The notes beneath the pieces were generated by a model. It was not told where the DNA came from. It made no database searches and saw only the letters and a list, made by a program, of their open reading frames with translations. Shown here one piece after another: positions 43,046 to 50,801 of a stretch of DNA of 64,000 nt. Source of the stretch: Paraburkholderia silviterrae (GTDB lineage: Bacteria; Pseudomonadota; Gammaproteobacteria; Burkholderiales; Burkholderiaceae); the NCBI RefSeq assembly GCF_004353915.1, contig NZ_SMRP01000011.1, positions 62,001 through 126,000 on the forward strand. Reading direction: 5' to 3'. Made by a program: the position numbers and the translations under genes. Position 1 is the first letter of the stretch. Each line of letters begins with the position of its first letter.

Positions 43046-43136
43046 ACTCCGTCAGCACCCATGACCTGGGTGTCTGATCCGAGTAACAACGGCGTTTCAA
43101 CGGCTCACCTGGCCTCTACCGGGTGAGCCGTTTTTT
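43046..43136 (+). ncRNA. Possible small RNA or 3' UTR with bulged hairpin
   Basis: TCAGCACCC (43052-43060) pairs with GGGTG-t-CTGA (43068-43077), and 20 nt later comes the strong terminator hairpin at 43099-43136. It lies 140 bp past the chemoreceptor gene. The structure could be an independent sRNA of roughly 100 nt or merely the receptor mRNA's 3' end; I found no convincing promoter of its own. Confidence 0.3.
43099..43136 (+). terminator. Strong rho-independent terminator
   Basis: AACGGCTCACC and GGGTGAGCCGTT form an almost perfect stem around an approximately 10-nt loop, followed by TTTTTT. It is the clearest intrinsic terminator in the window and ends plus-strand transcription from the chemoreceptor side. 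From 43137 to 43412 I see nothing recognisable. Confidence 0.9.
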
Positions 43137-43412
43137 CTGGCGCGGACGATGAGGAAATACGAACGAGAGCCGATGCGCCGCTAAGGCCGCTTTGCGTCAT
43201 GCCCATGACAACGCCTCACGCGGCGGCACAGAGCGCATGCACCGTTGCAGGCCGCGCAAAAATCCTCATGCCGGCGCACGTGCGGGCCGGGACTCGCGTT
43301 AAACTGACTGGCCGGGGCTGGGCGGCCGGGTGTGTGCGCCCGCACTCACAGCGGTGAGACGCCGCGCAGCCGACCCCGTACAATGGCTCGACCACACACG
43401 AGGACAACATCA

Positions 43413-43658
43413 ATGCGCACGACCGGGTCTTCCGGAACCATGACCCTGCTCACCGAGCATGATGAAGCGACCGGACGCGAAACGCGTTCGCTGCGTCTCG
43501 AATCGGCGGCCGACGGCAAGAGCCTCTTGCTGATCGAAGTCGACGAGCGCAAGCCGGGCATCCACCGCGAAGTGCGTTATGAAATCACGCCTGCGGAACT
43601 GATCGCGGCCATCCGCGCGCAGGGCGCCGAGCTTCCAGGGGAATCGCACAGCCGGTAA
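43413..43658 (+). CDS. Hypothetical protein, 81 residues
   Basis: A small soluble protein beginning MRTTGSSGTMTLLTEHDEAT, with GAGGA nine bases upstream; an ATG at 43383 is a weaker alternative. It contains a repeated beta-like pattern (RSLRLESAADGKSLLLIEVD) and a short C-terminal helix (TPAELIAAIRAQGAEL). No Cys, membrane helix or known motif is visible. It is probably genuine because its composition and start signal are normal. I do not recognise it. Confidence 0.6.
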   Translation: MRTTGSSGTMTLLTEHDEATGRETRSLRLESAADGKSLLLIEVDERKPGIHREVRYEITPAELIAAIRAQGAELPGESHSR

Positions 43659-43849
43659 CACGCGGCCGCGTTCGTAACGGGCCGCCGTCCGTCTTCGGCC
43701 CTCCGCCATCGGCCCTCACGCGAAGACGCCATGCCGGCGCCTTCGCGCACGCGCTTGCGCGCCTCCCCCATTCCCCACCTCCCGGCAAGGCCGCCATACC
43801 AGCGCCTGAGCGCAACAAATCCGCATTGGGCGTATGCTTTGGGCCTCGC

Positions 43850-43877
43850 TTGCACGCCTTCAAAATGCGTCCATAAT
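43850..43877 (+). promoter_or_regulatory. Possible promoter of the DedA-rhodanese gene
   Basis: TTGCAC (43850-43855), a 16-bp spacer and CATAAT (43872-43877) lie about 65 bp upstream of the start codon. The -10 matches 5/6 and the -35 only 3/6. Confidence 0.35.
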
Positions 43878-43940
43878 CGATACGTTAGTCTTCCAGTTTG
43901 CGCCGTCCCCGCGGCGCGCCGGGGCAAGGGAAGTAAGCCG

Positions 43941-44930
43941 ATGCTACATGACCTCATCGCGCAGTACGGGCCTGCGCTTGTATTTCTGAACGTGCTGGCC
44001 GGATCACTCGGCCTGCCCGTGCCCGCCATGCCGGCGCTCGTGCTGTTCGGCGCGATGGCCGCCATGCATCCCGGCTCGATCGGCGAGCAGGTCGCGCCGG
44101 TGCTCGGGCTGTCGATTGTCGCCACGCTCATCGGCGACAGCGTCTGGTTCCTCGCCGGCCGGCTCTACGGCGGCAACACGCTCAAGACGCTGTGCAAGCT
44201 CTCGCTCTCGCGCGACACCTGCGTGAAGAAAACCGAGCGCTTTTTCGGCCGCTGGGGCGTGCGGGTGCTCGCCATCGCCAAGTTCGTGCCGGGCCTGTCG
44301 ATCGTCTCCGTGCCGATGGCGGGTGCAATGGGCACGCCCTACCGCCAGTTCGTCGGCTTCGACGGTATTGGCGCCGCGCTCTGGTCGGGCACGGGCCTCC
44401 TGATCGGTGTGCTGTTCGCGCCGCAGATCGACATGATGCTCGCCGGCGCAAGCCGCCTTGGGCGCTTTGCCGCCGTCGTGGTGGTCGTGCTGCTCGTGCT
44501 CTACGCGACCTACCGCTGGCAGCGCCGCCGCCAGCTCATCAAAAAGCTCGCGAACGCGCGCATTACCGTCGACGACCTCTATCGCGCGATGGCCAACAAG
44601 CCGCCGCCCGTGATCTTCGACATCCGCTCGGCCGAAAAGCGCAAGCTCGACCCCTACGTCATTCCGGGGTCGCTGTTCGCCGACGAGCGGCAGCTCGACG
44701 AGATTATCGAGAAGTATCCGCGCGAGCAGAAGCTCGTGATCTACTGTTCGTGCCCCAATGAAATTTCCGCGGCCTGGATGGCGAAGAAGCTTGCCGAGGC
44801 CGGTTACGTCGACGTGGTGCCGCTGCTCGGCGGCCTCGATGCGTGGCGCGATTCGGGCCGCTCGCTCGAAGCGCTGCAGGTGACGCCGCCTCCCGAGGTG
44901 CCGGTCAACATTACGCCGAAACCCGTTTAA
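43941..44930 (+). CDS. DedA family membrane protein fused to a rhodanese domain
   Basis: A 329-residue fusion. Residues about 1-195 form a DedA/SNARE-associated membrane domain with the family signatures LAGSLGLPVPAMPALVLFGA, GDSVWFLAGRLYG and FVPGLSIVSVPMAGAMGTPY. After a last helix (FAAVVVVVLLVLYATYRW) a cytoplasmic rhodanese domain follows (about 225-315), with the catalytic loop YCSCPNEISAAWMA, whose first Cys after VIY is the expected nucleophile. DedA proteins move lipids and support membrane potential; the rhodanese part may add sulfur-transfer or redox sensing. It probably belongs with the downstream reductase-like gene, 47 bp away. Confidence 0.88.
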   Translation: MLHDLIAQYGPALVFLNVLAGSLGLPVPAMPALVLFGAMAAMHPGSIGEQVAPVLGLSIVATLIGDSVWFLAGRLYGGNTLKTLCKLSLSRDTCVKKTERFFGRWGVRVLAIAKFVPGLSIVSVPMAGAMGTPYRQFVGFDGIGAALWSGTGLLIGVLFAPQIDMMLAGASRLGRFAAVVVVVLLVLYATYRWQRRRQLIKKLANARITVDDLYRAMANKPPPVIFDIRSAEKRKLDPYVIPGSLFADERQLDEIIEKYPREQKLVIYCSCPNEISAAWMAKKLAEAGYVDVVPLLGGLDAWRDSGRSLEALQVTPPPEVPVNITPKPV

Positions 44931-44977
44931 TCCGCGCGGCGCCTCCGCGCCGCCGCGCGCATGAGGAGAAACGCCTG

Positions 44978-46750
44978 ATGGGTTCTACCCCCGCTGAGCC
45001 GCCTCGCTACGAGGCTTCGCATTCCACGCTGACCGACACGCAGCCGCAACCGGCCGAGGCGCCGTTCTCGACGCTCTCCTCGCGGCGCCACCAGATGTTC
45101 CCCGATCTCACCGACCACGAGATCGCGCGGCTCGCGCGCTTTGGCGAGCATGGTCACTGGGAGCCGGGCGAGTTGCTCTTCCACACTGGCACGACCGGCC
45201 CCGGCATGTTCGTGGTGCTCTCCGGTCATGTGAAGGTGTCCCAGCGCGATGGCCTCGGCCGCGAGCGGCTGATCGCCGAGCATGGGCGCGGCAGCTTCCT
45301 CGCCGAAGTGGGCCAGCTCTCCGGCGGTCCGGCGCTCGTGGACGGTGTCGCGCTCGAGCCCGTCGACGCCTTGCTGATTCCGCCCGAGCGCTTGCGCGCG
45401 GCCATCGTCGCCGAAGCCGAGCTTGGCGAGCGCATCGTGCGCGCGCTGATTCTGCGGCGCGTCGCGCTGATCGAGAAAGGCGCGGGCGGCCCGATTCTCG
45501 TCGGCAAGCACGACGACCCCACCATGCTCAAGCTCCAGGGCTTCCTCTCGCGCAACGGCCATCCGTACTCGGTGCTCGACGAGCGCGACGAAAGCAGCAT
45601 GCTCAGCGTGATCGAGCGCTTCGCGGCGCGCAGCGAGGATCTGCCGCTCGTGATCTGCCCCGACGGCTCGGTGCTGCGCCACCCCACCCCGCCCGAGCTC
45701 GCCACCTGCCTTGGCCTGTTGCCCGAGCTCGACGGCGAGCGCGTCTACGACGTGGCCGTGGTGGGCGCCGGCCCGGCGGGTCTCGCCACCGCGGTGTACG
45801 CGGCCTCCGAGGGTCTTTCGGTGATCGTGCTCGACGCGCGCGCCCCCGGCGGCCAGGCCGGCGCCAGCTCGCGCATCGAAAACTATCTGGGCTTCCCTAC
45901 CGGCATCTCGGGCCAGGCGCTCGCGGGCCGCGCGTTCGTGCAGGCGCAGAAGTTCGGCGCGCACGTGGCCATTCCCGTCTCGGCCCGCAAGCTCCACTGC
46001 AACGAGGAGCCGCGCCGCCTCGAAACCTGTAGCGGCGACGTGCGCGCCCGCACCATCGTGATCGCGAGCGGCGCGATCTACCGGCAGCCCGCGATTGCCG
46101 GGCTCGACCGCTATACGGGGCGCGGCGTCTACTACTGGGCCTCGCCGGTGGAGGCGAAGCTCTGCAAGCACGAGAACGTCGTGCTGGTGGGCGGCGGCAA
46201 CTCGGCGGGCCAGGCAATCGTCTACCTCTCCACGCACGCGCGCCATATCGACGTGCTGATCCGCAAGTCCGGCTTCGAATCGACGATGTCGCGCTATCTG
46301 ATCGACCGGATCGCGTCGCTGCCGAACGTCACGGTGCACCCGCATTGCGAGGTCGGCGCGCTCGAGGAAGACGAGACGGGGATCGCGGCCATCCGCCTGA
46401 AGGCGCAGTGCCCGTCGTCGGGCGCCGAGCGCTTCGACGCGCGCCATCTGTTCCTCTTCACGGGTGCAGACCCCAACACCAAGTGGCTGCACGAATGCGG
46501 CGTGGCCCTCGACATGCACGGCTTCGTGCTCACTGGCGCCGACGACGCGTCGTGCAGCCTCGCCACGTCGGTCAATGGCGTCTACGCGATCGGCGATGCG
46601 CGCGCGGGCTCGACCAAGCGCGTCGCAGCGGCGGTGGGCGAAGGCGCGGCGGTGGTCGCGCAGATCCATCAGTGGTTGAGCGCGGCGCCCGTCCAGCGCG
46701 CGGCTGTGACGCCCGCTGCGATGGCCACGATGGCGGGCCTGAATGCGTGA
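44978..46750 (+). CDS. Cyclic-nucleotide-binding domain / thioredoxin-reductase-like flavoprotein fusion
   Basis: A 590-residue fusion starting at the ATG at 44978 behind GAGGAGAAA. Residues about 40-155 form a cNMP-binding domain (ARFGEHGHWEPGELLFHTG, GMFVVLSGHVKVSQRDGLG). A glutaredoxin/thioredoxin-like linker follows (about 170-245). From about 260 a TrxR-type flavoprotein begins (FAD loop VAVVGAGPAGLATAVYAASE; NADPH loop VVLVGGGNSAGQAIVYL; TSVNGVYAIGDARAGSTKRV). The redox-active CxxC normally found before the NADPH loop is missing: the place reads YYWASPVEAKLC. It is thus not a classical thioredoxin reductase. It overlaps the next gene by 8 nt. Confidence 0.88.
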   Translation: MGSTPAEPPRYEASHSTLTDTQPQPAEAPFSTLSSRRHQMFPDLTDHEIARLARFGEHGHWEPGELLFHTGTTGPGMFVVLSGHVKVSQRDGLGRERLIAEHGRGSFLAEVGQLSGGPALVDGVALEPVDALLIPPERLRAAIVAEAELGERIVRALILRRVALIEKGAGGPILVGKHDDPTMLKLQGFLSRNGHPYSVLDERDESSMLSVIERFAARSEDLPLVICPDGSVLRHPTPPELATCLGLLPELDGERVYDVAVVGAGPAGLATAVYAASEGLSVIVLDARAPGGQAGASSRIENYLGFPTGISGQALAGRAFVQAQKFGAHVAIPVSARKLHCNEEPRRLETCSGDVRARTIVIASGAIYRQPAIAGLDRYTGRGVYYWASPVEAKLCKHENVVLVGGGNSAGQAIVYLSTHARHIDVLIRKSGFESTMSRYLIDRIASLPNVTVHPHCEVGALEEDETGIAAIRLKAQCPSSGAERFDARHLFLFTGADPNTKWLHECGVALDMHGFVLTGADDASCSLATSVNGVYAIGDARAGSTKRVAAAVGEGAAVVAQIHQWLSAAPVQRAAVTPAAMATMAGLNA

Positions 46751-48014
46751 GGACGCGGCGCTCGACACGCCAGCCGAAGCGAGCGCGCAACCGACCCCAG
46801 GCGTGACGCTGCCGCTCGCCGCGGCGCGCACGCTGCATCTCGCGGCCCAGGGGCTGCTCGCCCCGCCGCGCCGCAAGGCCACCAAAGACGATGTGCTCGA
46901 CGCGGTCCGCCGCATGGCGCAACTGCAGATCGACACGATCCACGTAGTCGCTCGCAGTCCTTACTTCGTGCTGTTCAGCCGCATCGGCGCCTACGACCCG
47001 CGCTGGCTCGACGCCCATCTGGCCGAAGGCCGGCTCTTCGAGTACTGGTCGCACGAGGCCTGTTTCGTGCCGATCGAGGACTATGGGCTGCTGCGCCATC
47101 GCATGCTCGACCCTGCGTGCATGGGCTGGAAATACGCCGCCGAGTGGCACGCGAAGCATCGCCGCGAGATCGACGCGCTGCTCGAGCGCATCCGCGCAAA
47201 CGGTCCCGTGCGCTCCGCCGACTTCGCGCGCGAGAAAGGAGCAAAAGGCAGCGGCTGGTGGGACTGGAAGCCCGAGAAGCGCCACCTGGAGGTGCTGTTC
47301 GCGACCGGCGCGCTGATGGTGGCCGAGCGCCACAATTTTCAGCGCGTCTACGACGTGGCCGAGCGCGTCCTGCCCAACTGGAGCGACGCGCGCGATCTGC
47401 CCGCGCGCGTGGACGCCGAACGCGCGTTGCTGTTGCGCACCTGCCAGGCGCTGGGCGTGATCCGCGCCGACTGGGCCGCCGACTACTACCGCCTGCCGCG
47501 CCGCCCGTACACCGAGGCACTGCACGCGCTCGCCGACGCGGGCGAGCTGGTGCCCGTGCGCGTGGAAGCCTGGAAGCACGACGCGTTCGTGCACCGCGAC
47601 TTCGCGCCGCTCATCGACGACGCCGCCAGCGGCGCGCTGACCTCGAGCGCCACCACGCTGCTCTCGCCTTTCGATCCGATCGTGTGGGACCGCAAGCGTG
47701 CAACGGCGCTGTTCGGCTTCGACTACGCGATCGAATGCTACCTGCCCGCGCACAAGCGCAAGTATGGTTACTTCGTACTGCCGATATTGAATCGCGGCAA
47801 GCTGATCGGACGCGCCGATGCAAAGGCGCATCGCGCGCAGGCGGTATTCGAATTGAAGTCGCTGCATCTGGAGCCGGGCGTGCGCATGAGCGGCCGACTC
47901 GTGAGCGATTTGCGGCGCGCGCTGCAACGTTGCGCCGACTGGCATGGCACGCCGGAACTGAGGATTGGCGAGGCGCCGCACGGGCTGGCCGCCGCGCTGC
48001 TCGCCGAGTCGTGA
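46743..48014 (+). CDS. YcaQ-like winged-helix DNA glycosylase family protein
   Basis: A 423-residue protein of the winged-helix family that includes E. coli YcaQ and AlkX (interstrand crosslink glycosylases). The key Q-x-D appears in MAQLQIDTIHVVARSPYFVL. Other family stretches are LFEYWSHEACFVPIEDYGLL, GWWDWKPEKRHLEVLFATG and LLSPFDPIVWDRKRATALFG, the C-terminal one being strongly conserved. The role in repairing crosslinked or alkylated bases is inferred from family. It overlaps the flavoprotein gene by 8 nt and so is translated with it, an unusual pairing that may link damage repair to redox or nucleotide signals. Confidence 0.85.
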   Translation: MREDAALDTPAEASAQPTPGVTLPLAAARTLHLAAQGLLAPPRRKATKDDVLDAVRRMAQLQIDTIHVVARSPYFVLFSRIGAYDPRWLDAHLAEGRLFEYWSHEACFVPIEDYGLLRHRMLDPACMGWKYAAEWHAKHRREIDALLERIRANGPVRSADFAREKGAKGSGWWDWKPEKRHLEVLFATGALMVAERHNFQRVYDVAERVLPNWSDARDLPARVDAERALLLRTCQALGVIRADWAADYYRLPRRPYTEALHALADAGELVPVRVEAWKHDAFVHRDFAPLIDDAASGALTSSATTLLSPFDPIVWDRKRATALFGFDYAIECYLPAHKRKYGYFVLPILNRGKLIGRADAKAHRAQAVFELKSLHLEPGVRMSGRLVSDLRRALQRCADWHGTPELRIGEAPHGLAAALLAES

Positions 48015-48026
48015 ATCGCAAAAGCG

Positions 48027-48077
48027 CCGCGCGGGCGGCGCGCCCATTGCCTCCATTGGCGCACGCCGCCCGCGCGG
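48027..48077. terminator. Bidirectional GC-rich hairpin between convergent genes
   Basis: CCGCGCGGGCGGCG (48027-48040) and CGCCGCCCGCGCGG (48064-48077) form a perfect 14-bp stem with a 23-nt loop that itself can pair partly. It lies between the stops of the YcaQ-like gene and a convergent small gene. There is an AAAA run before it but no long T-run after. Confidence 0.6.
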
Positions 48078-48088
48078 TCTTCGGATGC

Positions 48089-48364
48089 TCAGCGCTCCAG
48101 CTTCACGCGCAGCTCACGCGCCGCTTCGAGCAAGCCTTCATAGCCCGAGCGCGCATGCTCGGGCAGGTCCGGGTCGCCCACCAGCGCACCCAGCGTTTCG
48201 ATCAGGCTGAAGACCAGGCCCTTGGCCGCACCCTTGGCGATACTGCCGCTCTTCACGCCTTCGTCCACGTGCGAGAGCGCCGCGTTGAGATTCTCCAGGT
48301 CGTGCTTCTTTGCGTCGCCGCCAGGCGCTTGAGCGTCATCCTTTTGCGTGTCGTCGCTCGTCAT
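48089..48364 (-). CDS. Hypothetical protein, 91 residues
   Basis: A small acidic protein starting MTSDDTQKDDAQAPGGDA, with GGGGAAA upstream. After a disordered charged N-terminus (1-25) it is mostly helical (LENLNAALSHVDEGVKSGSI, AKGLVFSLIETLGALVGD, ARSGYEGLLEAARELRVKL). No motif is recognised. The longer frame to 48412 adds an unsupported leader. Upstream on its strand lies the repeated-motif region 48365-48995. Confidence 0.6.
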   Translation of the reverse strand: MTSDDTQKDDAQAPGGDAKKHDLENLNAALSHVDEGVKSGSIAKGAAKGLVFSLIETLGALVGDPDLPEHARSGYEGLLEAARELRVKLER

Positions 48365-48492
48365 GATGAACCGTTTCCCCTTGCTGGTACGTCGTAGAAA
48401 AAAATCCCACACTGCTGTTATATACCCAACGCCTACGGTCGTCCATCGGCCGCGGGCGGGTCCATCCTGCCACCCGGCAGCGCTTCGGACGG

Positions 48493-48893
48493 CTCCCGAA
48501 TCTTCTCACCTTTGCGCGCCTTCTGCCGATACGTGCGCCCCTCATGCTTGCCGAGGCTCATGGCAAGCACAAAGAAAAGCCCTGAAAACAGGCGTCGATT
48601 CGCGCATTCAGAGCCGCAGCGCTTGCGCGGCGGTGCGTTGGCGCGTGCGCGCGAGCTCACGTCAGGCCACTCCCGTAAGCGCTCACCTTTGTGCGACGAG
48701 GGGGAACTCGCGCGCCGTTTCCGGCGCCCGGCAACACAACGCGAGACGCTTGCGCGCCAACGCCTGGTTGCACGTATCGCCTTGTTTCATGGCACTTTCT
48801 CGCCAGACACAGGTTCGTCAGACTGTGCGCACGGCACGCCGACGGTGCGCTCGCGCGCTGCGCCTCGCTCACTCCCGAAAAGCCTCACCTTTG
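48493..48893. repeat. Three copies of a bipartite motif CTCCCG-N6-CTCACCTTTG
   Basis: Copies lie at 48493-48514, 48670-48691 and 48872-48893, each with exactly six bases between the two halves; start-to-start distances are 177 and 202. On the minus strand they read CAAAGGTGAG-N6-CGGGAG. The surrounding 48365-48995 gap has no supported gene; open frames on both strands are Arg/Ser-rich shadows. The rigid spacing suggests a conserved nucleic-acid element (a repeat family or regulatory RNA) rather than coding sequence. Confidence 0.65.
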
Positions 48894-48995
48894 CGGCAAA
48901 CACGCGGCGGAAGTACAGCCATCCGCCTTGACGCCACGAACACGCCTCTCCAGACTGTGCGAGTCGTCCCCGCGAGCCCGCTCAGCCGATACCCC

Positions 48996-49796
48996 ATGAA
49001 CCAGGTCACGCCCTTCATTCCCGAACGCTTTCACAACGCCGCGCCGCATTACCTGAGCGGCCGCCCCGCGTACTCGAGCGCACTCATTCGCCGCGTCGCG
49101 CAACACGCCAGCCTGAACGGCACGCAGCGCCTGCTCGACCTCGGCTGCGGCCCGGGCCAACTCTCGCTCGCGTTCGCGAGCTGGGTGGCGAGCGCCGTGG
49201 CAATCGACCCGGAGCCCGCCATGCTCGAAGTCGCCGCGCAACTGGGCGCGGGCATCGCGCCAAACATCGAGTATCGCCGCGGCAGTTCGTACGACCTCTC
49301 GCCCGCACTCGGCAGGTTCGACCTCGCGGTGATCGGACGGGCATTCCACTGGATGGATCGTGTCGACACGCTTGCGCGGCTCGATGCGATCCTCGGCGAA
49401 CGCGGCGCCGTCGCGCTCTTCAACACAGCGCATCTCGACGACCCGCAGCGCCCTTGGGCCGCGCAATATCGCGACCTGCTCGACCGTTACGCCAACACCG
49501 ATCCCGCGCGCGAGACGCGCCGTTCGCCGCAGTGGGAGAGCCACACCGACGTGCTCGCGCGCTCGGCGTTCGCCGCGATCGAGCGCATTTCGGTGATCGA
49601 GTACCGGCGCGTGAGCGCCGAGCAGTTGAAGGCGCGCCCGCTCTCGATGTCGAGCCTCTCGCGCGAGCGCCTGGGCGCGCAGCTCGACGCGCTGCTTGCC
49701 GAAATCGACGCCATTGTCGCGGCGCATGGTGAGGATGGCTGGCTCATCGAGCGCATCGAGTCGACCGCCACGATTGCCACGCGCGCGAGCGCGTAA
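48996..49796 (+). CDS. Class I SAM-dependent methyltransferase
   Basis: A 266-residue enzyme starting MNQVTPFIPERFHNAAPHYL. SAM-binding motif I is LLDLGCGPGQLSLAFASW, motif II AVAIDPEPAMLEVAA, and the later motif FDLAVIGRAFHWMDRVDTLA is typical of the UbiE/Methyltransf_11 group, close to trans-aconitate- and glycopeptide-type methyltransferases. The substrate is unknown. It is followed 71 bp later by a thioredoxin-like gene on the same strand. Confidence 0.85.
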   Translation: MNQVTPFIPERFHNAAPHYLSGRPAYSSALIRRVAQHASLNGTQRLLDLGCGPGQLSLAFASWVASAVAIDPEPAMLEVAAQLGAGIAPNIEYRRGSSYDLSPALGRFDLAVIGRAFHWMDRVDTLARLDAILGERGAVALFNTAHLDDPQRPWAAQYRDLLDRYANTDPARETRRSPQWESHTDVLARSAFAAIERISVIEYRRVSAEQLKARPLSMSSLSRERLGAQLDALLAEIDAIVAAHGEDGWLIERIESTATIATRASA

Positions 49797-49867
49797 GCAC
49801 GCAAGCGCCGCCAGCGCGCCGCTGCGGCTTGCGGTATCGTATGACGATGACCTCGAAAGGAGACGCG

Positions 49868-50179
49868 ATGAGCTACGCCGCAAAAGCCCCGGCCCGCAAG
49901 GAGATCGATGCGCTAAACGGTCTCGCCGTGCTGGAATTCGGCACCGACTGGTGCGGCTATTGCCAGGGCGCGCAGCCCTTGATCGGCGATGCGTTCGCGC
50001 AGCGCCCCGGCGTGCGCCGCATCAAGGTGGAAGACGGCCCGGGCCGCGCGCTCGGCCGCTCGTTTCGCGTGAAGCTCTGGCCCACGCTCGTGTTCCTGCG
50101 CGATGGCACGGAAGTGGCGCGCGTGGTGCGCCCGGGGAGCGCCGCCGATCTGGACGCGGCATTCGACACGCTCGGCTGA
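49868..50179 (+). CDS. Thioredoxin family protein
   Basis: A 103-residue thioredoxin-fold protein. The active site is WCGYC (C29, C32), with GYC in place of the classical GPC, followed by the cis-Pro segment KLWPTLVFLRDG. The start follows an AAAGGAGA site. It is cytoplasmic (no signal peptide). The variant active site suggests a different redox potential from thioredoxin 1. Confidence 0.88.
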   Translation: MSYAAKAPARKEIDALNGLAVLEFGTDWCGYCQGAQPLIGDAFAQRPGVRRIKVEDGPGRALGRSFRVKLWPTLVFLRDGTEVARVVRPGSAADLDAAFDTLG

Positions 50180-50183
50180 GCGA

Positions 50184-50200
50184 GCACCCTTTCAGGGTGC
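50184..50200. terminator. Hairpin GCACCCT-ttc-AGGGTGC between convergent trx-like gene and hpaR
   Basis: A perfect 7-bp stem with a 3-nt loop sits immediately after the thioredoxin-like stop and before the end of hpaR. It lacks a clear T-run but is placed to separate the two convergent units. Confidence 0.5.
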
Positions 50201-50216
50201 CCCCAGCGCCGCGTGC

Positions 50217-50663
50217 TCACTCGAGCCCGGCCAGCAAATCGTCGATGGCGCGATACACGCGCTCCACGACCTCCGGCCCCACCTCCGCTTCGAGCGCCTT
50301 GTAGCGCGCTTCCAGATCCTTCGAAATCGTCTTTACGAGCTGGTGGCTCTTTTTCGTGAGCGTCACGAGCACGCGCCGCTGGTCGTCGGCAAAGCGCTCC
50401 TTCGTCACGAGGCCCAGCGCCTCCATGCGCGCGAGCACGCCCGCCATGCTCGGGCTCGAAATCGTGCAGAGATCGGAGATCTGGCGCGGCTCCAGCGGCC
50501 CACTCTCGTTGAGCGCGCGAATCACGCGCCATTGCTGCTCCGTGAGCCCATGCGCCGTGATCAACGGACGGAAACGCTCCATCATCTTTTCGCGCGCGCG
50601 CAAAAGAAGCATGGGCAGGTTGCGGTGTGCAACGCGGGTGGACGCGCGAGAGGAATCGGACAT
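50217..50663 (-). CDS. hpaR: HpaR, MarR-type repressor of homoprotocatechuate degradation
   Basis: A 148-residue MarR protein. It contains NLPMLLLRAREKMMERFRPL near the start, GLTEQQWRVIRALNESGPLE and the recognition region ISSPSMAGVLARMEALGLV, with the wing in KERFADDQRRVLVTLT. This closely follows HpaR of the 4-hydroxyphenylacetate (hpa) cluster. The ATG at 50663 is used; a TTG 15 bases upstream is less likely. It is divergent from hpaG1 and should repress the hpa operon until 4-hydroxyphenylacetate or homoprotocatechuate binds (known for the family). Confidence 0.9.
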   Translation of the reverse strand: MSDSSRASTRVAHRNLPMLLLRAREKMMERFRPLITAHGLTEQQWRVIRALNESGPLEPRQISDLCTISSPSMAGVLARMEALGLVTKERFADDQRRVLVTLTKKSHQLVKTISKDLEARYKALEAEVGPEVVERVYRAIDDLLAGLE

Positions 50664-50733
50664 GGTGGCTTCGTTCAATACGCGGCTGCCCGGGTCCGGG
50701 ACCAGGGGAAACCCGCGAATTCTTCATCGATGG

Positions 50734-50778
50734 TTGACGCTCGATCATAGCAAGCGCAGAATCACTCACATATTAGTG
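50734..50778 (+). promoter_or_regulatory. hpa operon promoter with overlapping operator-like palindrome
   Basis: TTGACG (50734-50739), a 17-bp spacer and CAGAAT (50757-50762) are followed at once by the imperfect inverted repeat CACTCACATATTAGTG (50763-50778). That site covers the transcription start, where a repressor such as HpaR would block initiation. The start codon of hpaG1 is about 35 bp further on. Confidence 0.6.
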
Positions 50779-50801
50779 TTTTCGAGAAAGCAAACCACAC
50801 C

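Noticed and set aside
48512-48931. Plus-strand open frame of 139 codons (Arg/Ser-rich) before the methyltransferase gene
   Set aside because: There is no ribosome site, it has low-complexity basic composition, and it overlaps the repeated bipartite motif; better explained as non-coding.
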